A DNA stretch of 64,000 nucleotides from Coprinus comatus (GCA_034638255.1 JAWPGT010000006.1:186001-250000), one strand, 5' to 3'; positions 32,981-46,977 are shown, counted from the stretch's first letter. Notes: generated by a model not told the origin, from the sequence alone. Made by a program: numbers and translations.

Positions 32981-35900
32981 AATCGGTTACAACGTACACT
33001 TTTCAGTATACATTCTTCATTTCCAGTCATCAAATCCGGTTTCGCAATACTGTTGTAATGAAATTTGTCTTATTTCAAAGCCTCACGGGCGGGTGAATGA
33101 ATGTTTGATCATTTTCCCCCATCTCCGATTTAGGAGGACGGAATTACTACTTCCATGTTGACCCTTTACTAGCAGAGAAACCGCAAGTTGGTTATCGAAA
33201 AACCCTCGCCAGGTCGTCCGATTGGACCGACAAAACTAAATGCCGTGTACGTTCTATGTGATATTATAATATCTACATCAAAACATCTCAAAGATACCGT
33301 TATGTCGTCAAGTAGTAATGCATGATAGGTTCCTCAACATCGGGACGAATTCCTTACGTCAAAATCTCAGCACCCTCGGCGATTATGTTTGTATAATTTA
33401 AATTTGAGGACTCTCCAGTTCCACTCATTCTCCCTGCCACTCACAGTTTGACATCAGTGCGTAAATCAAAGTACAATATACCGGCGACCATCTGACCTGG
33501 GTCAACAAGCACCACCGACGTCACAAATACATGTATCCCTTGCTACATATACTGTGGAAAAATATGACAAGTTGGTGTGGCAAAGTACAAAAATAGTTCA
33601 GGAACTGATGGAAGACAACTCATTCCGAACTTCGCGGTGGCTGACATATTCTCAATGAACCCTCAATATGTATACCTGTACATAAAACCTTGGCATATCA
33701 GAAGACCCTCTTGAGCCTTCACCGGATATTCTCAACCCCAAATTTATTTCTAAGATACCCGTCTTTCAGCCATCAGTAAATAAGTTTTGGTTAGCCTCGA
33801 TTCTGATGCAGTTTACGTGAATTCATTCATTTTAACTTTCAAGTTTGAGGTTTTGGAAGTACCACTTGGTCACACTTTCTTGGACTTGATTGTTACCGTA
33901 TATTCCAAGTGGAGAACTCTAACTCATTTTAGAGTAGAGTAGGTATAAGGTTCCGAATTACGGTGTCACAAACGGTGTATAAACAAGTTCACAATAACGG
34001 GGGACAACTGTTTTTTTTCTATTTGGATGGTTCGTTTAGAATCAGTCTATGTCCAAGTACAGAAATTCCGTCCGCAAACTCACCTTCTGTGTAGGCTTCC
34101 CCCCGGGGTCGGTCTCGGGTTTGTTGGTATCTTGGTTACATTGATATTTCCCTTTGATCCCCTACAAACGTAAAAGTTTATTTTCTGTTCTCCAAGGTGA
34201 GATTATAAATTACAGCTACTTTTAGTACTACTAGTGGATCTTCTTGACGCGGAAATGGTGGTAGAATTTTATTCATCTCTACTATCGCCTACTAAATTCA
34301 TTCGTATTCGATTTTTTCTTCTTTCATTTATAGTTCTCACCAGACTTCTAGCACGATGGAGATACACTAGGCGGAAATACAGTTCTGTTTGTGTTTTATT
34401 TTCAATAATGCAGTGTTCGTTCAAGTTTCCTCCGAGGATGATGGTTACCGAGGGATTGTCTTTGTTGCTCTCCCACTCTCTTGAGATCACCGTTTACCAT
34501 GCCAGTTTTCACACAGTCTTTTCTTTTTCGGACTTTGAATGAAGCTTGGTGAATCTTGGGTCACACCGTACCACATGATGATATGTTGTGGTTCGGCTCG
34601 TAGCACCGGTACGGAGGGGAGGGTTCAAACTTCAAACGTTCCAAGTTTCAGTGAGTGTGAGACTCATACCAGAATGGTTTGTTTTACTATGATATAAGAT
34701 CTTGACAGGAATTGATTCTTTGATTCTTTGGCCATTTTCTCCGAGGAGGCTTTCGGAAAAATATAACATCATTTCTTTTTGATGGGGTAAAGTCGTTGAC
34801 TCAGACATTGGTTTTTGTGCTTTAGGTATGTTTCAAGTTAACGGTTGTATATGATGATATACGTAATTCACTAATCCTTTAGTCTGGGCGCCAACTTGAT
34901 AGCACAAATAGCATCCATGACTTTAATTTTACAATTCAGATCCGTGTTGCGCGCTCTCGTGCCAACCCTCATTGATTAATCTCAACTACACTTCAAGCTC
35001 AAGCTCAGTACTATTTGAAAGTCATCAGAATACTGACTGACTGAAACTAGTAGCAGCCCACCATCTTGAAGTCCGGAAATCAAATTGCGAAACCAGCCTA
35101 CATGATGCTATCTATCCTCTCGAATTTTCGAGTCCCGGGGACTCCGATCCCAACTTCAATGGCATTCTCCTTCTTGAACAGCTTGCAGCTACGCGACTAA
35201 CGATCGAAAAACTAAATGGAAACCAACCCCCGAATATATACTAAAATAATTGACAACCTGATAAAGACCTAGATTACTTAGTAGCCTAAAAATTGTTGGC
35301 AGCCTTCCCCTGTAAATACGTATTATCCAAAAAAGAAAACTAACTAAGCCAAAAGAAAACAACTTGCAAAAAAATGTGAATGTGAATCCGAATTCACGGG
35401 GCTAGTCAGTCACCGTTATACTAGTACCACTTGGCACTGACACACACACCCTTGGTTTAATTTCAAGTGTGGCGAACTTTCACGAAGTTGAAAGTTCTTT
35501 ATACTAAGGCTCCGCTGATGATCAGTTTTTTTCATTCTTTGTGGCGAGTACTACTTATGATGTAACTTTCCTTATTTTTGCCACTTCAAATTTCAAATTC
35601 CAAACCTAAAAAGTTGAAGATAAAGATAGGGATAATAAGAACAGATAATAGAAACCCTGTTAACGACCAACGGTTAACCGGAACCTAACGACTCCTCACA
35701 ACTAACGCTAAACTTCTATAGAAAAACGGGGGTATTTGGTAGCGAGTACTATCGCATAGACAGCGCTTTTCAGATTTTCCATCCATAAAAAAAGTCCTTG
35801 AACCTGAACCTACTAGTAGACTCTTCCCTCACAAAATTTGAAACTTGACGTGAAGGTCTGGAAGTTTTGAGACCTGAGAGGGGGATCCAGTGGAATTGAA

Positions 35901-38450
35901 ACCTGAAGTGTGTGGGTGGGTGCAATATGTTCTGGAATCCCGATCAACCTCCCCTCCCACCTCTTCGGAATTCGAATTCAAATCTCAAACAATATTCCAA
36001 TGGTAACTTACTATTAAATGAATTACTCCCCCAAGTTACAAGGTCGTTAGAATCCGATATACGTAATACACAGCTTCAGATCCATATCGTCCTCTTCAGT
36101 TCCCTCGTGGCAAAACCCCCGGTTATGGCTTTTTTTTTTTAGTGGAATTTGGAACAAGGGTTAAGAGTTAAGAATCGGGAATGTATTGTTCTATGCCATT
36201 CGGACTTCGCAGAGTATTTGTGTTGGTAATTAATGGGAAAGCGCAACCTGTGGAGATTAAAAAAACGAAGTTGTTACTAAAAAAAAAAAAGCCCACGTCA
36301 ATGCTAGTGTTATTATGTATTCGGATTCCGAAACATATACCAGTTGTCGGTTGACAATTACGTCCTGTTCACGAGGTCTAACACACTTCAGTAACAGTTG
36401 GCAATGGGGTAGTCTATTGTAGGAAGTACCTCGTACACTCAAGTTTGAACATGTACAAAAGTTAAAGTTCAGTCAACGATTAAGACTCCGATATAGTTTC
36501 AAGTACACTCCATAGGCCCTTTCGTCATTTTATGAATCGTGATGCATGTTACTACTAACTTAAGTCTAGGTAATTTACACACAGTGATCATGACGTTACA
36601 ACTTTTCATGAAATCACGCACACGCGCACAGACAAGAAAAGGTGTGTGTGTGTGTACTAAGTATAATTCATCAATCAAGGTTGTTTATCATTTTAAAAAT
36701 CATAAAAAGAAGGGCCAAGAACCTTGAAGTTCAGATCATTTTCTGATTCCGATCCAAAGCCCGTTGTGCCCAACGCCCCCACTTTATTGTCAGTTACTTA
36801 CTTACTATGACTATCTAGTGTCCAATCAACTTCACACGTCAATTCGAGGGTTAAGCTAGGTGCAATTCGCATCATACCAAAAAGACATTGAAAGGCAACC
36901 TTTCATATACATGAGAGTGAAAGTACGAATTATCACACCTTCAAAAAATATTCTTAGTTTTATATGTATATATATTATATTCAGTTTTTCATTTATTTAT
37001 CCGTATTTTTTCTAAGGATCAACGGGATTTAGGTTCTAGGATCCAATTTGGATTTTGGGTTACTATTTAGATTATATACAAGGGTTGCAAGTAATCTAGG
37101 ATTTTCGAATGGTTCTCTTTTTCAAGAACAGGAGTCTATGTACATTGACCCGGTCGTCCGGTCAGTTACCAGTATCCAGTATCCAGTATCCAAGAAGCCC
37201 CAACTTGCAATCTGTTATCGTATAATCTATTGCATCTGCTATTGCCAGAGAGAGATATGCCAGTACTACTATAGTTACATACTAGCGCACATTGAATATT
37301 GATTGATGGGTCAGGCCCGCCGGGGGCTAGTATCTCATAAGTTTATGTACCAATTTACTAGTATACTACCAAGTATCGACTTTGACTCTTTGAGTTTTTA
37401 GGTTTCTTTTTTTGCTTTGTGTGATTATAAAAAAAAAGGAGTTGCGGATGTAGATCCGGATTATTGTTTTGGGAAAGACAAAAAAATATTGAAAGAGATT
37501 TAGGATTGGGTTACTAGGAGTGAGTAAGATTTATGTCCATTAGTATTAGTTCAGGTAACAAACTCACGTATACGGCCGTATCTTTGTTGGATATATATAA
37601 GTACATGAAAGAGATTGAAAGAGAACACGATTTAGGGTCTTATTATCCTTTCCGACATAACCGCTAAGAAAAAAAAAGCTTGTTGAAAAGGCGGTAAAGT
37701 AAGAGAAAGAGAGAGCGAGGAACAATGTGGTTGGCAATAACTTAGTGGTACACCACGATCATGGTAGTTTTCATAAAAGAATGAGACTTCGATTTTTTGA
37801 GAAGTGATTTGAGTTTTGAAGTCTTCGAACATTTAGGCGTATCAAAAGTGTGGTGTGATTTTTGAAGGGGCCTGGAGACTTCGAGACGAGAGTATGACCT
37901 TGATTCATTCCAAAGCAGATCACGGCTAAAGTGAGGAAGAGAAGTTGATGGATGGGTGTGGTTCCGAATGGAAGCTTGAGAAGGAGAAGGAAGCATTTTT
38001 CTTTGCCTTTCTTTTGAATCGGACAATGCTGGAATGAAAGGGGTTTTGGGGTTTTTGGTGTTTAGATTTTCTTTATGAAATAAAAAGAGAAGGCTGATTT
38101 GAGTTGGACGTGAATTATTTTATTTAGGAGTATGGATGTATTATCACCGGCCGGGCCGAGAAGGTGAACTATATTTATTTTAAGCGTTGCTGCTAGTCGG
38201 GAATGTGTTTGGGTATATCGTAAGCGTGGGTGCAAAGTATGTATCGGTCTCGGAAGCAAGTACGGATATGCGTATTATGTGATGGTTCGGAGAGAGTTCA
38301 GTTCAGCACAGCCGATGTGTTGAGGAGCTAGTAAACACGTTTTTTTCTGACGTTTTGCGATGTTATCAAAGTTTAGATTTCAGGGTTGGCATTTATATCC
38401 GGGGACTTTTTTTTATTTAGTCGAGGATGAATGTGTTAAACCCATTTTGC
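32981..38450. other. Long gene-poor stretch
   Basis: About 5.5 kb holds only short, unsupported ORFs, many A or T runs and simple repeats: TG at 36,641-36,654 and three copies of CAGTATC near 37,176-37,192. A 37,742-38,010 minus-strand frame (from MLPSPSQ, about 89 codons, basic) could be a small gene but has no recognised motif. The stretch may be the extended regulatory region of the gene at 38.9 kb. Confidence 0.45.
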
Positions 38451-38877
38451 CACCGGTGTCTTGACTGTTAGCGAGGAATGCTTAACAATTGATGCCCGAT
38501 TTACTTGCCGAGGACGGATGAAAGGAGTGAAAGGGAGGACAACAGACGATATGTGGGGTGACAGAAGGGCAGAAAGAGAAATGAGGGGTGTGTGTGTGGA
38601 AAGAGGAATAGCTCGGAGACGGCAGCGGGAAGGGATCGCGCTGAGGGGATGAAGGCCGGAAAACCGGAGGCCGGAGCCCAAAGCGGGTGACAGTGATTTG
38701 ATGTAAGCGAGTGCGGATCCCTGGAGGAAGGCCTGCCATGTAGAGGCAAGGACCTCAAGATTTTATTAGAGGAGTGGTTGGAGTCCGGATGGAATGGGAT
38801 TGCGTAGGATTCGGCTGGGGTGATCCTCGGATGCCCCATACACCCTTTATCTGCCCAAGTCTGCTCCAAATCCTCCA

Positions 38878-40528
38878 ATGTCCTCCATCCTCAACCCCCG
38901 CGTCCACAGGCCATACGCCCCCTTCCTGCCCTTCAACCATCCCTGGCACTTTCCTCTCCGTCCAGCCGACCCTGTCTATCCAGACCATTCCTCTCGCTCC
39001 CTTTCCTCCTCCCCGGGAAGCTCAGCTAAGGACTGGCCAGTCACCCCCACCACCCAGGACGACCTCTGGGCCCCGCTCTCCCCACGCTCTCCATCCTCCC
39101 CGCCTCTAGTCAAGGTTGAGCAGGAAGAAGCATCAAATGGTTGCTTCATCATCGAGAATCCCACCGTCTCTGCATCGTACTCGGACAAAGACCCCGCGGC
39201 ATCGGGAAAGCTTGCCTCTTACGTTTCCTCCCAGATTTTGGCCCCGCCCACCGAGGTCCCGCTGCGTGCAACACAGGCTCCCAAGAAAATGAAAGGCATG
39301 ATGGGTGTTTTCAGAATAAACCCCTTCGCAATGCACAACGGCTCAGAGGGCAGAGGCACAGCTCCCACCGTCTCTTGGGAGCCAGGCCCGCTCGAGCAGG
39401 AACCACTCGTGTTCGAGTTCCAGCTCGATATCACCACTTATCCGGATGGTGGTTCAGAACTTGGCGACCAGGACTCAAGTATCTCTCAGCAAAATATGGA
39501 CACCGACCTCAAGATATCCGACTTGCACTTGTTTTCCCCAGAATTCGACCTCGACGATGATTACACCAGTAAAAGGTACAGAAGTACACCCAGCAGTATT
39601 GCTCAAGTACCCGAGGATCAACAGTCTTCCCCGTGCAACCCCGCACTGATGCCGGACGACAACCAGCCAGGTTCTCCGTTCACTCTAGAGTATCGCCCAC
39701 ACTCTTCTGCCGTATCTGCCTGGGATAACACCTCGGACAGATACACACACCACATGTCTCACCACAGAGACCATATCGACCCCTCCAAAGATCAGGATAG
39801 ACAGAAGTATCATCACTACCAGCAGGACGAGGATACCGGTGGAGCTGATGCCGTCGTAGAAACAGGTTCATACCCTTTGATGGTAAGTCTGCAATTTACG
39901 GTTTATTAGCCGAATATATCGCTCAGGTTCGTCAATTCAACAGCAACAACAGACTTTTGTTGACCCTGATGCGTATCAACGTCACAATGTCGCCCCAGGG
40001 CTTTACGCTACTGATTATGCGCGAGGCGTGGTTGTCGAGCCTGCAGCCACCGAGGTTAATTTGATTACTGCGCATATATCCACTCAAACGTCATCCGAGA
40101 CGTCTCACGGCTTGAGACAAACAAGTCGAAGCATGGCTCCCTATGTTTACGGTGAGTTCGAATTTTTGTAATAGAACCACTTCTGATGATAGAACAAATT
40201 CTGATGAAATGGTTCGGACTCTGAAACAGAACAAAATCATGACTATATGCCCGGAGTCAACAAAGGCATGGCCTATGGTACTGAGACTGCGTATGATATT
40301 GAGTATGACAGCCACGGACCTGCTGCATATACTTGTGAGCAGGATGTTGATCAAGTTACTGGACGCTTCTGGCAGGCCCAAACAGTACCACGCTCTACCA
40401 CTACAAATCCATTTTGGCAGGGCCAAACAGCACCACGTTCTACCACTACAAATCCATTCTGGCAGGTACAAACACCAGAACCTGACCAGACACGTTCAAC
40501 GAACCCATTTCAAGCCACGAGGTCATAA
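38878..40528 (+). CDS. Unknown 503-aa protein with repetitive C-terminus
   Basis: Three exons (38,878-39,882, 39,944-40,151, 40,230-40,528) keep phase and give 503 aa from the first ATG; an upstream exon is possible. The N-terminal third is Pro/Ser-rich. Around residue 140 a conserved-looking block, KKMKGMMGVFRINPFAMHNG, stands out. The middle is acidic (LFSPEFDLDDDY) and Gln/His-rich, as in transcriptional regulators. The last 60 residues hold tandem units FWQAQTVPRSTTTNP, FWQGQTAPRSTTTNP and FWQVQTPEPDQTRSTNP. GC content and C-ending codons are clearly higher than in neighbouring genes, suggesting strong expression or different constraint. I cannot name the family. A nuclear regulatory role is only a guess. 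Confidence 0.75.
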
Positions 40529-42769
40529 AACTCAAACCTCAAGATTTTAAACATCCCTCTGAATCGGGAGGCATTTTCCCATGCTATTCTCTGGCCATAT
40601 TTCCGATACCCTTCAAGCTGTGGCTGCACTTCCGGAACTCTGAATATCCACAGTTTTCGTGCACGTTTAATGGACTTCGCAGATGCTCTTTTTTCTCTCT
40701 CTCTCACTCACGTTACCGTATCAACCGTAATCTCCGTGTCACTCAGACTTTTCTTTTCATTGTTATCATCATCACTCTGATCCGCTCCCTCAAACAGTGT
40801 TGCCCGTTGCCATGTTGTCCTTTGCTATCCATATTGTGTTTTTGCGACTTCTTGTTCTTGGTTTCTTTGTCTCTTGGTTCCTCGGCTTTCCATTGCTTTT
40901 CAGAAGAATATACACCATTCTCTCACTTTTCCTTTTCTAGTCATATATATATATAAGCCAGTATCAGATAAACACTTCTTTTGACGTTCAGTATTTGTGT
41001 TTCGTATGTACGTATGTATTAAATATTACATAGGTAGTTCAACTTCTTAGTCGGTTGTTAATATGTTTTCTACTTGCAACCGTTGTATATTCCAATTATG
41101 ATATGCTCGCAGTCGTTGATCTGTCGGATTGTTCTTTCAAAGAAGTGATTCGAAGGTGAGATCATGACTCATACTCTCTTTGACACCGATCGATAGCGCT
41201 GGCAGGTGCATGGAACATGGCGAACGCGTGGACACTGCGGCCTTAGGTTTGTAGTCCCGTGGACGTAGAGATTTTAAGAAGTTGTGAAGGCTCCGAGGGG
41301 ACTCCTTTACTGTGGATTAAAGGATTCGCTGACCGTGGCAGAACACACGGGAGGAAGATAAGGTCTTTTTTTGATACACCCGACTCGGGAGATAAGTGAA
41401 CGAGGATTAGGTGCCATCTTTGGGATGGTCTCCCCGGACCCCTGGTCCGTCCCTGGTGTGTTAAATTATCTGATGACCATCGAGGGTAACAATTGGATTG
41501 TGACTCTGGGTAAAAGTGCGAGGGCTCGGGGCGTAGGGGCAGTCACTCCTTTGTTAATAGTAGACACATGAACGATTGTACAATTGAACGCGTTGAACAT
41601 TGACATGACGCTTGCTTGGTTATGATAAGTATCTACTTGGTCGGATGTTAGTCTCCGGATATATGCAGGTTAGCAACGTCATTTTTGAAAGACTAATGAT
41701 TACACACGATTTAGACTGTCTGGACTCTTTTTGTTATCCGAAGATCTACAATAGAATCAGTAGTTCGTTCAATGTTTGAATGGATATAAATATAATTTGC
41801 CATATGGACAATATAACATTTAGCTTTAGAATAGATTGGTAGTATGACGATGCTTGACGTTGTTGGAACTTGGATAGATAGATAGAAAGAAACGTGTTGT
41901 TGGTATTGGAGGAAGCTTTGTCAGATATACATAGATGCATCTTTCATAGATCCGGTTTCGTAGTTTTTTTTATTGGTTTCGGGAGAAGAGAACGTTCCTT
42001 GGTCGGCCCGGCTCATCTAGACTTTATTTTGAAGGTTGGTTCTTTCATCGTATGTTGATTTATCATATACACACAACTTGTGACATCTGGCATTGCATCA
42101 GTTGCAATGAGGCTGACAGGCTTTTTCGAACGATTGGTTCTTTTAGTTAGTATGTAGAAGAACATCTAAGGGTCATGTCGTATGGAAGATGGAAGGATGC
42201 CGAACTAACCTTGAAGGTCTGATAAGGTCATGACATTCAAGCAAAAAGCACCGTGAATCATGATTAATTGATTACGTGCCTTGCAATTAATTCCGTGTTT
42301 CATATTTCTCTCTCTCTTTCTATGAGTCATATTGGTCTAAACGCCTCATGTAAAAGGTATGTTTTTAGTTAAGTCATGGGGTGATAAATATACAGGGGAA
42401 ATTTTTGAGGAGCATATCACATTTGTGTGGCGTTTGTTCCTTTGCAACGTGGGTGTAACACGGGAGCATATTCGGATGGCTTTTGTTTACCTTTCGTTTT
42501 TCTTCGACATTCGGGATGATTTTTGGAGTGATTTGACGGATATGTTAATACTATTGACTGGAACGATCAAGTCGGACTATTATCATTGAGGGCTACTGTC
42601 TTCCAGATCGCATTAGATACATAATCACCGAGGAGAGACGTGGGTTAACGTTCTTTGTATTTCTTTTGGCGTGGCGCGATCAACAATTCTAGTTGTCCTT
42701 TTAGAAGGATCGAGGAGAAATGAGCGGTGCCGGCGCGATCATACTTGAGCACAACAAGGCTTCTTTCAA
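40529..42769. other. Intergenic spacer
   Basis: Pyrimidine-rich DNA at 40,690-40,950 is probably the 3' untranslated region of the preceding gene. Further on there is AT-rich sequence with a TA tract (40,946-40,955) and a GATA repeat (41,874-41,885). I see no gene. Confidence 0.45.
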
Positions 42770-42862
42770 GTCACTTTGCCGGAGTGGTTAACGGGATCGC
42801 CTGCTACCTAGTAGTGAAGCGGTTGGTCTTTGACCGCGAGTGTTCGAATCGCTCAGGTGACG
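42770..42862 (+). tRNA. tRNA-Ser(GCT) with an 11-nt intron
   Basis: Acceptor strands GTCACTT and AGGTGAC pair fully. The anticodon stem ATCGC/GCGGT encloses a loop with anticodon GCT (42,803-42,805). An 11-nt intron (42,807-42,817) sits one base after the anticodon, the standard eukaryotic position. A long variable arm (GGTC/GACC) marks a serine tRNA. The T arm is GAGTG-TTCGAAT-CGCTC, followed by discriminator G and a TTTTT terminator (42,864-42,868). It should decode AGC and AGU. Confidence 0.92.
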
Positions 42863-42863
42863 C

Positions 42864-42868
42864 TTTTT
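42864..42868 (+). terminator. RNA polymerase III T-run after tRNA-Ser
   Basis: A run of five T lies two bases after the tRNA discriminator base, as expected for Pol III termination. Confidence 0.8.
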
Positions 42869-43047
42869 AAACCATAGCTCGTTTTTTTTCTATATTTGTG
42901 ACGGTGTGTGTGAGTTGTTGTTGTGCTGTGTGGGTGTGTGCGGCTCAGACCCGGAAGAAACCACGCGGGAACCACGTGAGAAGTGACAGTTATCGTGATC
43001 GCAGATAAGTACTTATACCCTTCTTCCTACTTTGCTCCTTCTCCCCC

Positions 43048-46000
43048 ATGTCGCATAATATTCCTCTTTTCAGTGGCTCAATGGCTGCAAGTGATAGGAG
43101 GCGTTCTGCTGATTTGGGGGGCTTGCATCTTGCTATGCGCACAGCCAATGGACAGGGATGGTTGGGGGGACGTTGGAACGGTGTAGCTCCGTAAGCCTTT
43201 TTTTTCGGTTTTCGGTCAGGATTTCTTCCAACTTTTTTTGCTGTAGAACGCGAGTGGCTGAATTGTTGGTTGACATGTATGATGAGACTTTGCGCACGGT
43301 TGAGTCAAATGCAACGAAATAGTATGTCTATATGCGTCTTTTCAAAACTGCATGACACTAAATTGTATTTTTCCCCCGCGCAGCAACCCACCTGCGCTAA
43401 AGCCTGAACGACGGGAGGAACTTCTGAAAGGACTTGACAACTGGTTTTTTGAACCTCTACGCATGGAGGAAAACGAAGTATACTATTCGGTTTTATTCAT
43501 CTTTGAAATGCTATTTCGCATCGAAGGATTCCAGGAAACAGTCAAGGTTCCCAGGGGTATGTCTTTTTTTGAATTTAATCAAACTTATAAACCCCTAACT
43601 TTTCTTCCCTTTCCACCTCTATTACCCTTATTCATTTCGCTTACGCGCTTCTCCTCAACTCCTCTTTCCGCCACGCATCTCTTCTCTACAAACTTTTCGA
43701 ATTCCTTCAATTACGCAATCTTAGAAAAACTCCCAAATTTCATCGCGCATATTCGTCAAATGTATCGATTGCAGAATCATTATCATAATTTTGACCACGC
43801 TGTTGATGTTCTTCAAGCGGTAAATTATTACATGTGCCAAGCGGGTATGGTCCCTCCCTTGTCGCTTCTTCTCATCCCTGCGAATGCTCCTGGAGGTGCG
43901 GGGAAATGGAAGTGTAAAAGAGCCCCGGATTCTGGACCCTTAATGACGAGTTTGTCTGCTATTGAGATTTTTGCTTTGTATCTTGCTGCTCTGGGGCATG
44001 ATGTTGGTCATCCTGGGTTTAATAATCCATTTATGGTGAGTTATTGTTAGTGTTTTCGTGAGTGTGGAACGCTTACTGGTTCAATCTGTAGGCACATGCT
44101 AAGGCACCGCTATCGGAAGTTTATAATGATCAATCAGCGTTGGAACAGATGCATAGTGTGCTGTTGTTGAAGACGATGCAACATCACGGGTTTGGTGTTT
44201 TGTTGGATGATCCTTCTGTGGGTATGTTATTTTTAATTGCTTCCGGTACTCGAGACCCTGCCCCAATCCTCCTCGAATACTTCCAGAAGAACAAGCTAAT
44301 AAAGGATCTGTCCCTCTTTCTGTCTTTCCTCGTTTCTATGATGTATAGGCCAACATTTCCGAAAGATTCTGAAGTCATCTGTTTTGGCGACCGATATGCA
44401 CATACATGGACAGTTCATGGCTCAGTTTGCGACTGCTTTGGAAGGTGCTGATGAAGATACCGGTGCTGTTAAATGGAAAGCTACGCGTTGTTCGAGACAA
44501 ACTATTATCTGCCATGCTTTGTTGAAAAATGCTGATATCAGTAACCCTGTATGTCTTCGTCTATTTATTTTTTACCGGATATATTTATTAATTACGTTTT
44601 TTTATCATTTATATCTGTCTTCTTTCATCATTCTTTCATCACTCGTTTCATTTGACGTGATCTCATGATCGGGCGGTGTTATTTTGTGATTCTTTGATCG
44701 ACTAATTTTTCTCGTTCACGTTCATTTTAATTCTCTTGATTTGGATATTCCATTTAATAACAGTGTCGACCATTTGAAGTATCAAAACAATGGGCATCTG
44801 CGCTTCAACAAGAATGGATGTGTCAATTCAACTTTGAAGCTGATCTCAATTTAGCCCACAGTGTTAATCCGGGCAATGGTCCTTTAATGGAAGCACAATC
44901 TCAGGTTGGTTTCACAAGGTTTGTTGTGCAGCCTTTGGTTGAATTGACTGCTATCGCTATACCCGGTACGTTCTTGTATTTGTCATATTGCTGCGATATG
45001 TTGACGCTTTTTCGCTGTTGATAGAGATGAGGAGAGTTAGAGATCAGTGTAGATCTAACTTTGAACGATGGACGAGTATCGTCCAGTCGCTTGCATCCCA
45101 AATACCCGGACCTTCTTTATCGTCATCATCATCACCATTCTCACCGACTTCACATCCCCCTCCCTTAACTCTTTCTAAAACATCTTCAAATTCTTCAAAA
45201 TCTGCCTCTTCGTCTGCCACTAGGCCCGTATCGAAAAACAGAGGGAAAGGAAAGGAAACTGTCCCTTATCGATCACCTTCTATTAGTTCTTCATCCAACA
45301 CGTCTCCACGTATCCCGGATAATAATGATTATTCGACCGCATTTAGACTTGCATTACCTGATCTAGGAGCATTTTCAACATCATTATCATTATCACCTTC
45401 AATATCTAGAATTCCAGGTTCCGTTGGTACTGGATTAGGATCTGAATCATATTCTAGTAGTGGATCTCCTAGCGGATACGAAGATCTGGATTCTGAGTTG
45501 GCAGGATATAGATTTCCTCCACCTCTTTCTTCTGCTTCTTCTTCTGCTACAGGAACGGATGATGGTTTTGGAAATGGGAATGGGGGAATGAGTGATAGAA
45601 ATAGAGATCCGTCGCAAATGAGATCTGATTTTAGAAATGTTATGAAGATTGGAGTTGGCAAACAGCCGAGGAATAGTTATTTAAGTAGGAAATCTTGGGG
45701 ACCTGATAGAAGTGAGAGTGATGATTTAGAGGATATGTTTTGGGATGAGTTAAGTCAGAATGGGAGTGGGAGTACGATTGGGATGTTTCCAGATGAGGAT
45801 GAGGACGATAACGAAGATAATAATCAAGGTAAAGCTGACAATGAGGATGACGAAAGGATTGGTAGGGAAAGTGGAATCGGAATCGGTGCTAATGAAAACG
45901 GAGATAGAGAGACAACAAGTGGAATGAGGATAGGTACGAGGGCGGTTGCGCAGGAAAGTGACAGTGATGCTGATAGTGAAGTTGAGGCGGAAGATGATGA

Positions 46001-46559
46001 TAATGATGATTTATTATCATCATCACCAGCTGAAGCTGAAGTAGAATCGGAACATGAAAGAATTCGAATTCCAGCCGGATTGGTCGGTCCTGATGAATTC
46101 AATCCTAGCTCCTCAACTCGAACCGACACTGCCGATATTCATTCCGATAACTACGCCAATACCAATGCCGATGCCGATGTTGATTATGATCTTGATCTTG
46201 GTGTTGACATCCCGTCTCAGTCCCAGCCTGATAATCATCTAATTCGTACACCACCTCAGCAAATAGGAGCGTTACATGAAGATTATGATGATCTTGAAGG
46301 TTCACCAACTCCTAAAGCTAAAAGTCAAGGTAAAACGATAATGAGAGAAAGTACGATTCAAAAAGCTAAAAGATTGGAAGAGGAGGAGAGGAAAAGACAA
46401 GAGATTAGAGATGAATTGATTAAAGCTGAAGAGATAGAGAAGAAGAAAAAGGAAAAAGAAAAGCGTAGTTGTGGTGGTGGTAATGCAGGTGGAAGTTCAA
46501 AATCGAGGGCGAGATCGCGCTCGAAGGGTAGGAAAAAGAAGGGAAAAGGAAGGAAATAA
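43048..46559 (+). CDS. PDE2: 3',5'-cyclic nucleotide phosphodiesterase
   Basis: Eight exons (43,048-43,190, 43,247-43,321, 43,384-43,556, 43,725-44,035, 44,092-44,221, 44,349-44,548, 44,764-44,965, 45,025-46,559) keep phase and give 922 aa. It is a class I HD-type phosphodiesterase that hydrolyses cAMP and so dampens PKA signalling. Metal-binding motifs are HYHNFDHAVDVLQ and ALGHDVGHPGFNN. They are followed by LATDMHIHGQF, HALLKNADISNP and QVGFTRFVVQP with the purine-binding Gln. The last exon adds about 500 residues rich in Ser, Asp, Glu and Asn, ending in a Lys/Arg-rich segment (KSRARSRSKGRKKKGKGRK) that may direct nuclear localisation. Such a tail is far longer than in yeast Pde2. An in-frame ATG at 43,081 is the other possible start. 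Confidence 0.92.
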
Positions 46560-46977
46560 ATTGTTCCTTCTGAAGGTATGGTGTTAATGCAATACCATGG
46601 ATGGTTTTTCTCTTCCCTTTCCTCTTTCCTTTTTTTTTTTTTCTGTTTCACCATATGTTCGTGTTCGTGTTCGTGCTTCGGCTCACATATTCCTTCCTGC
46701 TTGGTGCGCTTGATGCTATACCTCGTTCTAATTTCTCTGAATCTGCAAACGATAATTAATACCTGTAGCACAAATTCTCTTTTTATACCTTTGTAACCTG
46801 TTCTGTTGTTTTTTTTGTTCTTTTTTGCTCGTGCTGATTCCTGATACCTTGACCTCTAACTACTTACATACATACATAGCCTGTTATCTCTTCTGTTTTC
46901 TACAATGTGTTCGTTTTTGTATTCGACTTCTTTTTTTGTAGCCTGTACATATTCAAAATACCAAAAAATAATGCGAT

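Noticed and set aside
37176..37192. Short CAGTATC triplication as a CRISPR-like or satellite array
   Set aside because: It has only three 7-base units without spacers in a eukaryotic genome; simple slippage explains it.
38501..38878. Overlapping minus-strand frames near 38.5-39.4 kb
   Set aside because: They come from GC-rich DNA opposite and upstream of the 38,878 gene; no domain and no splice support.
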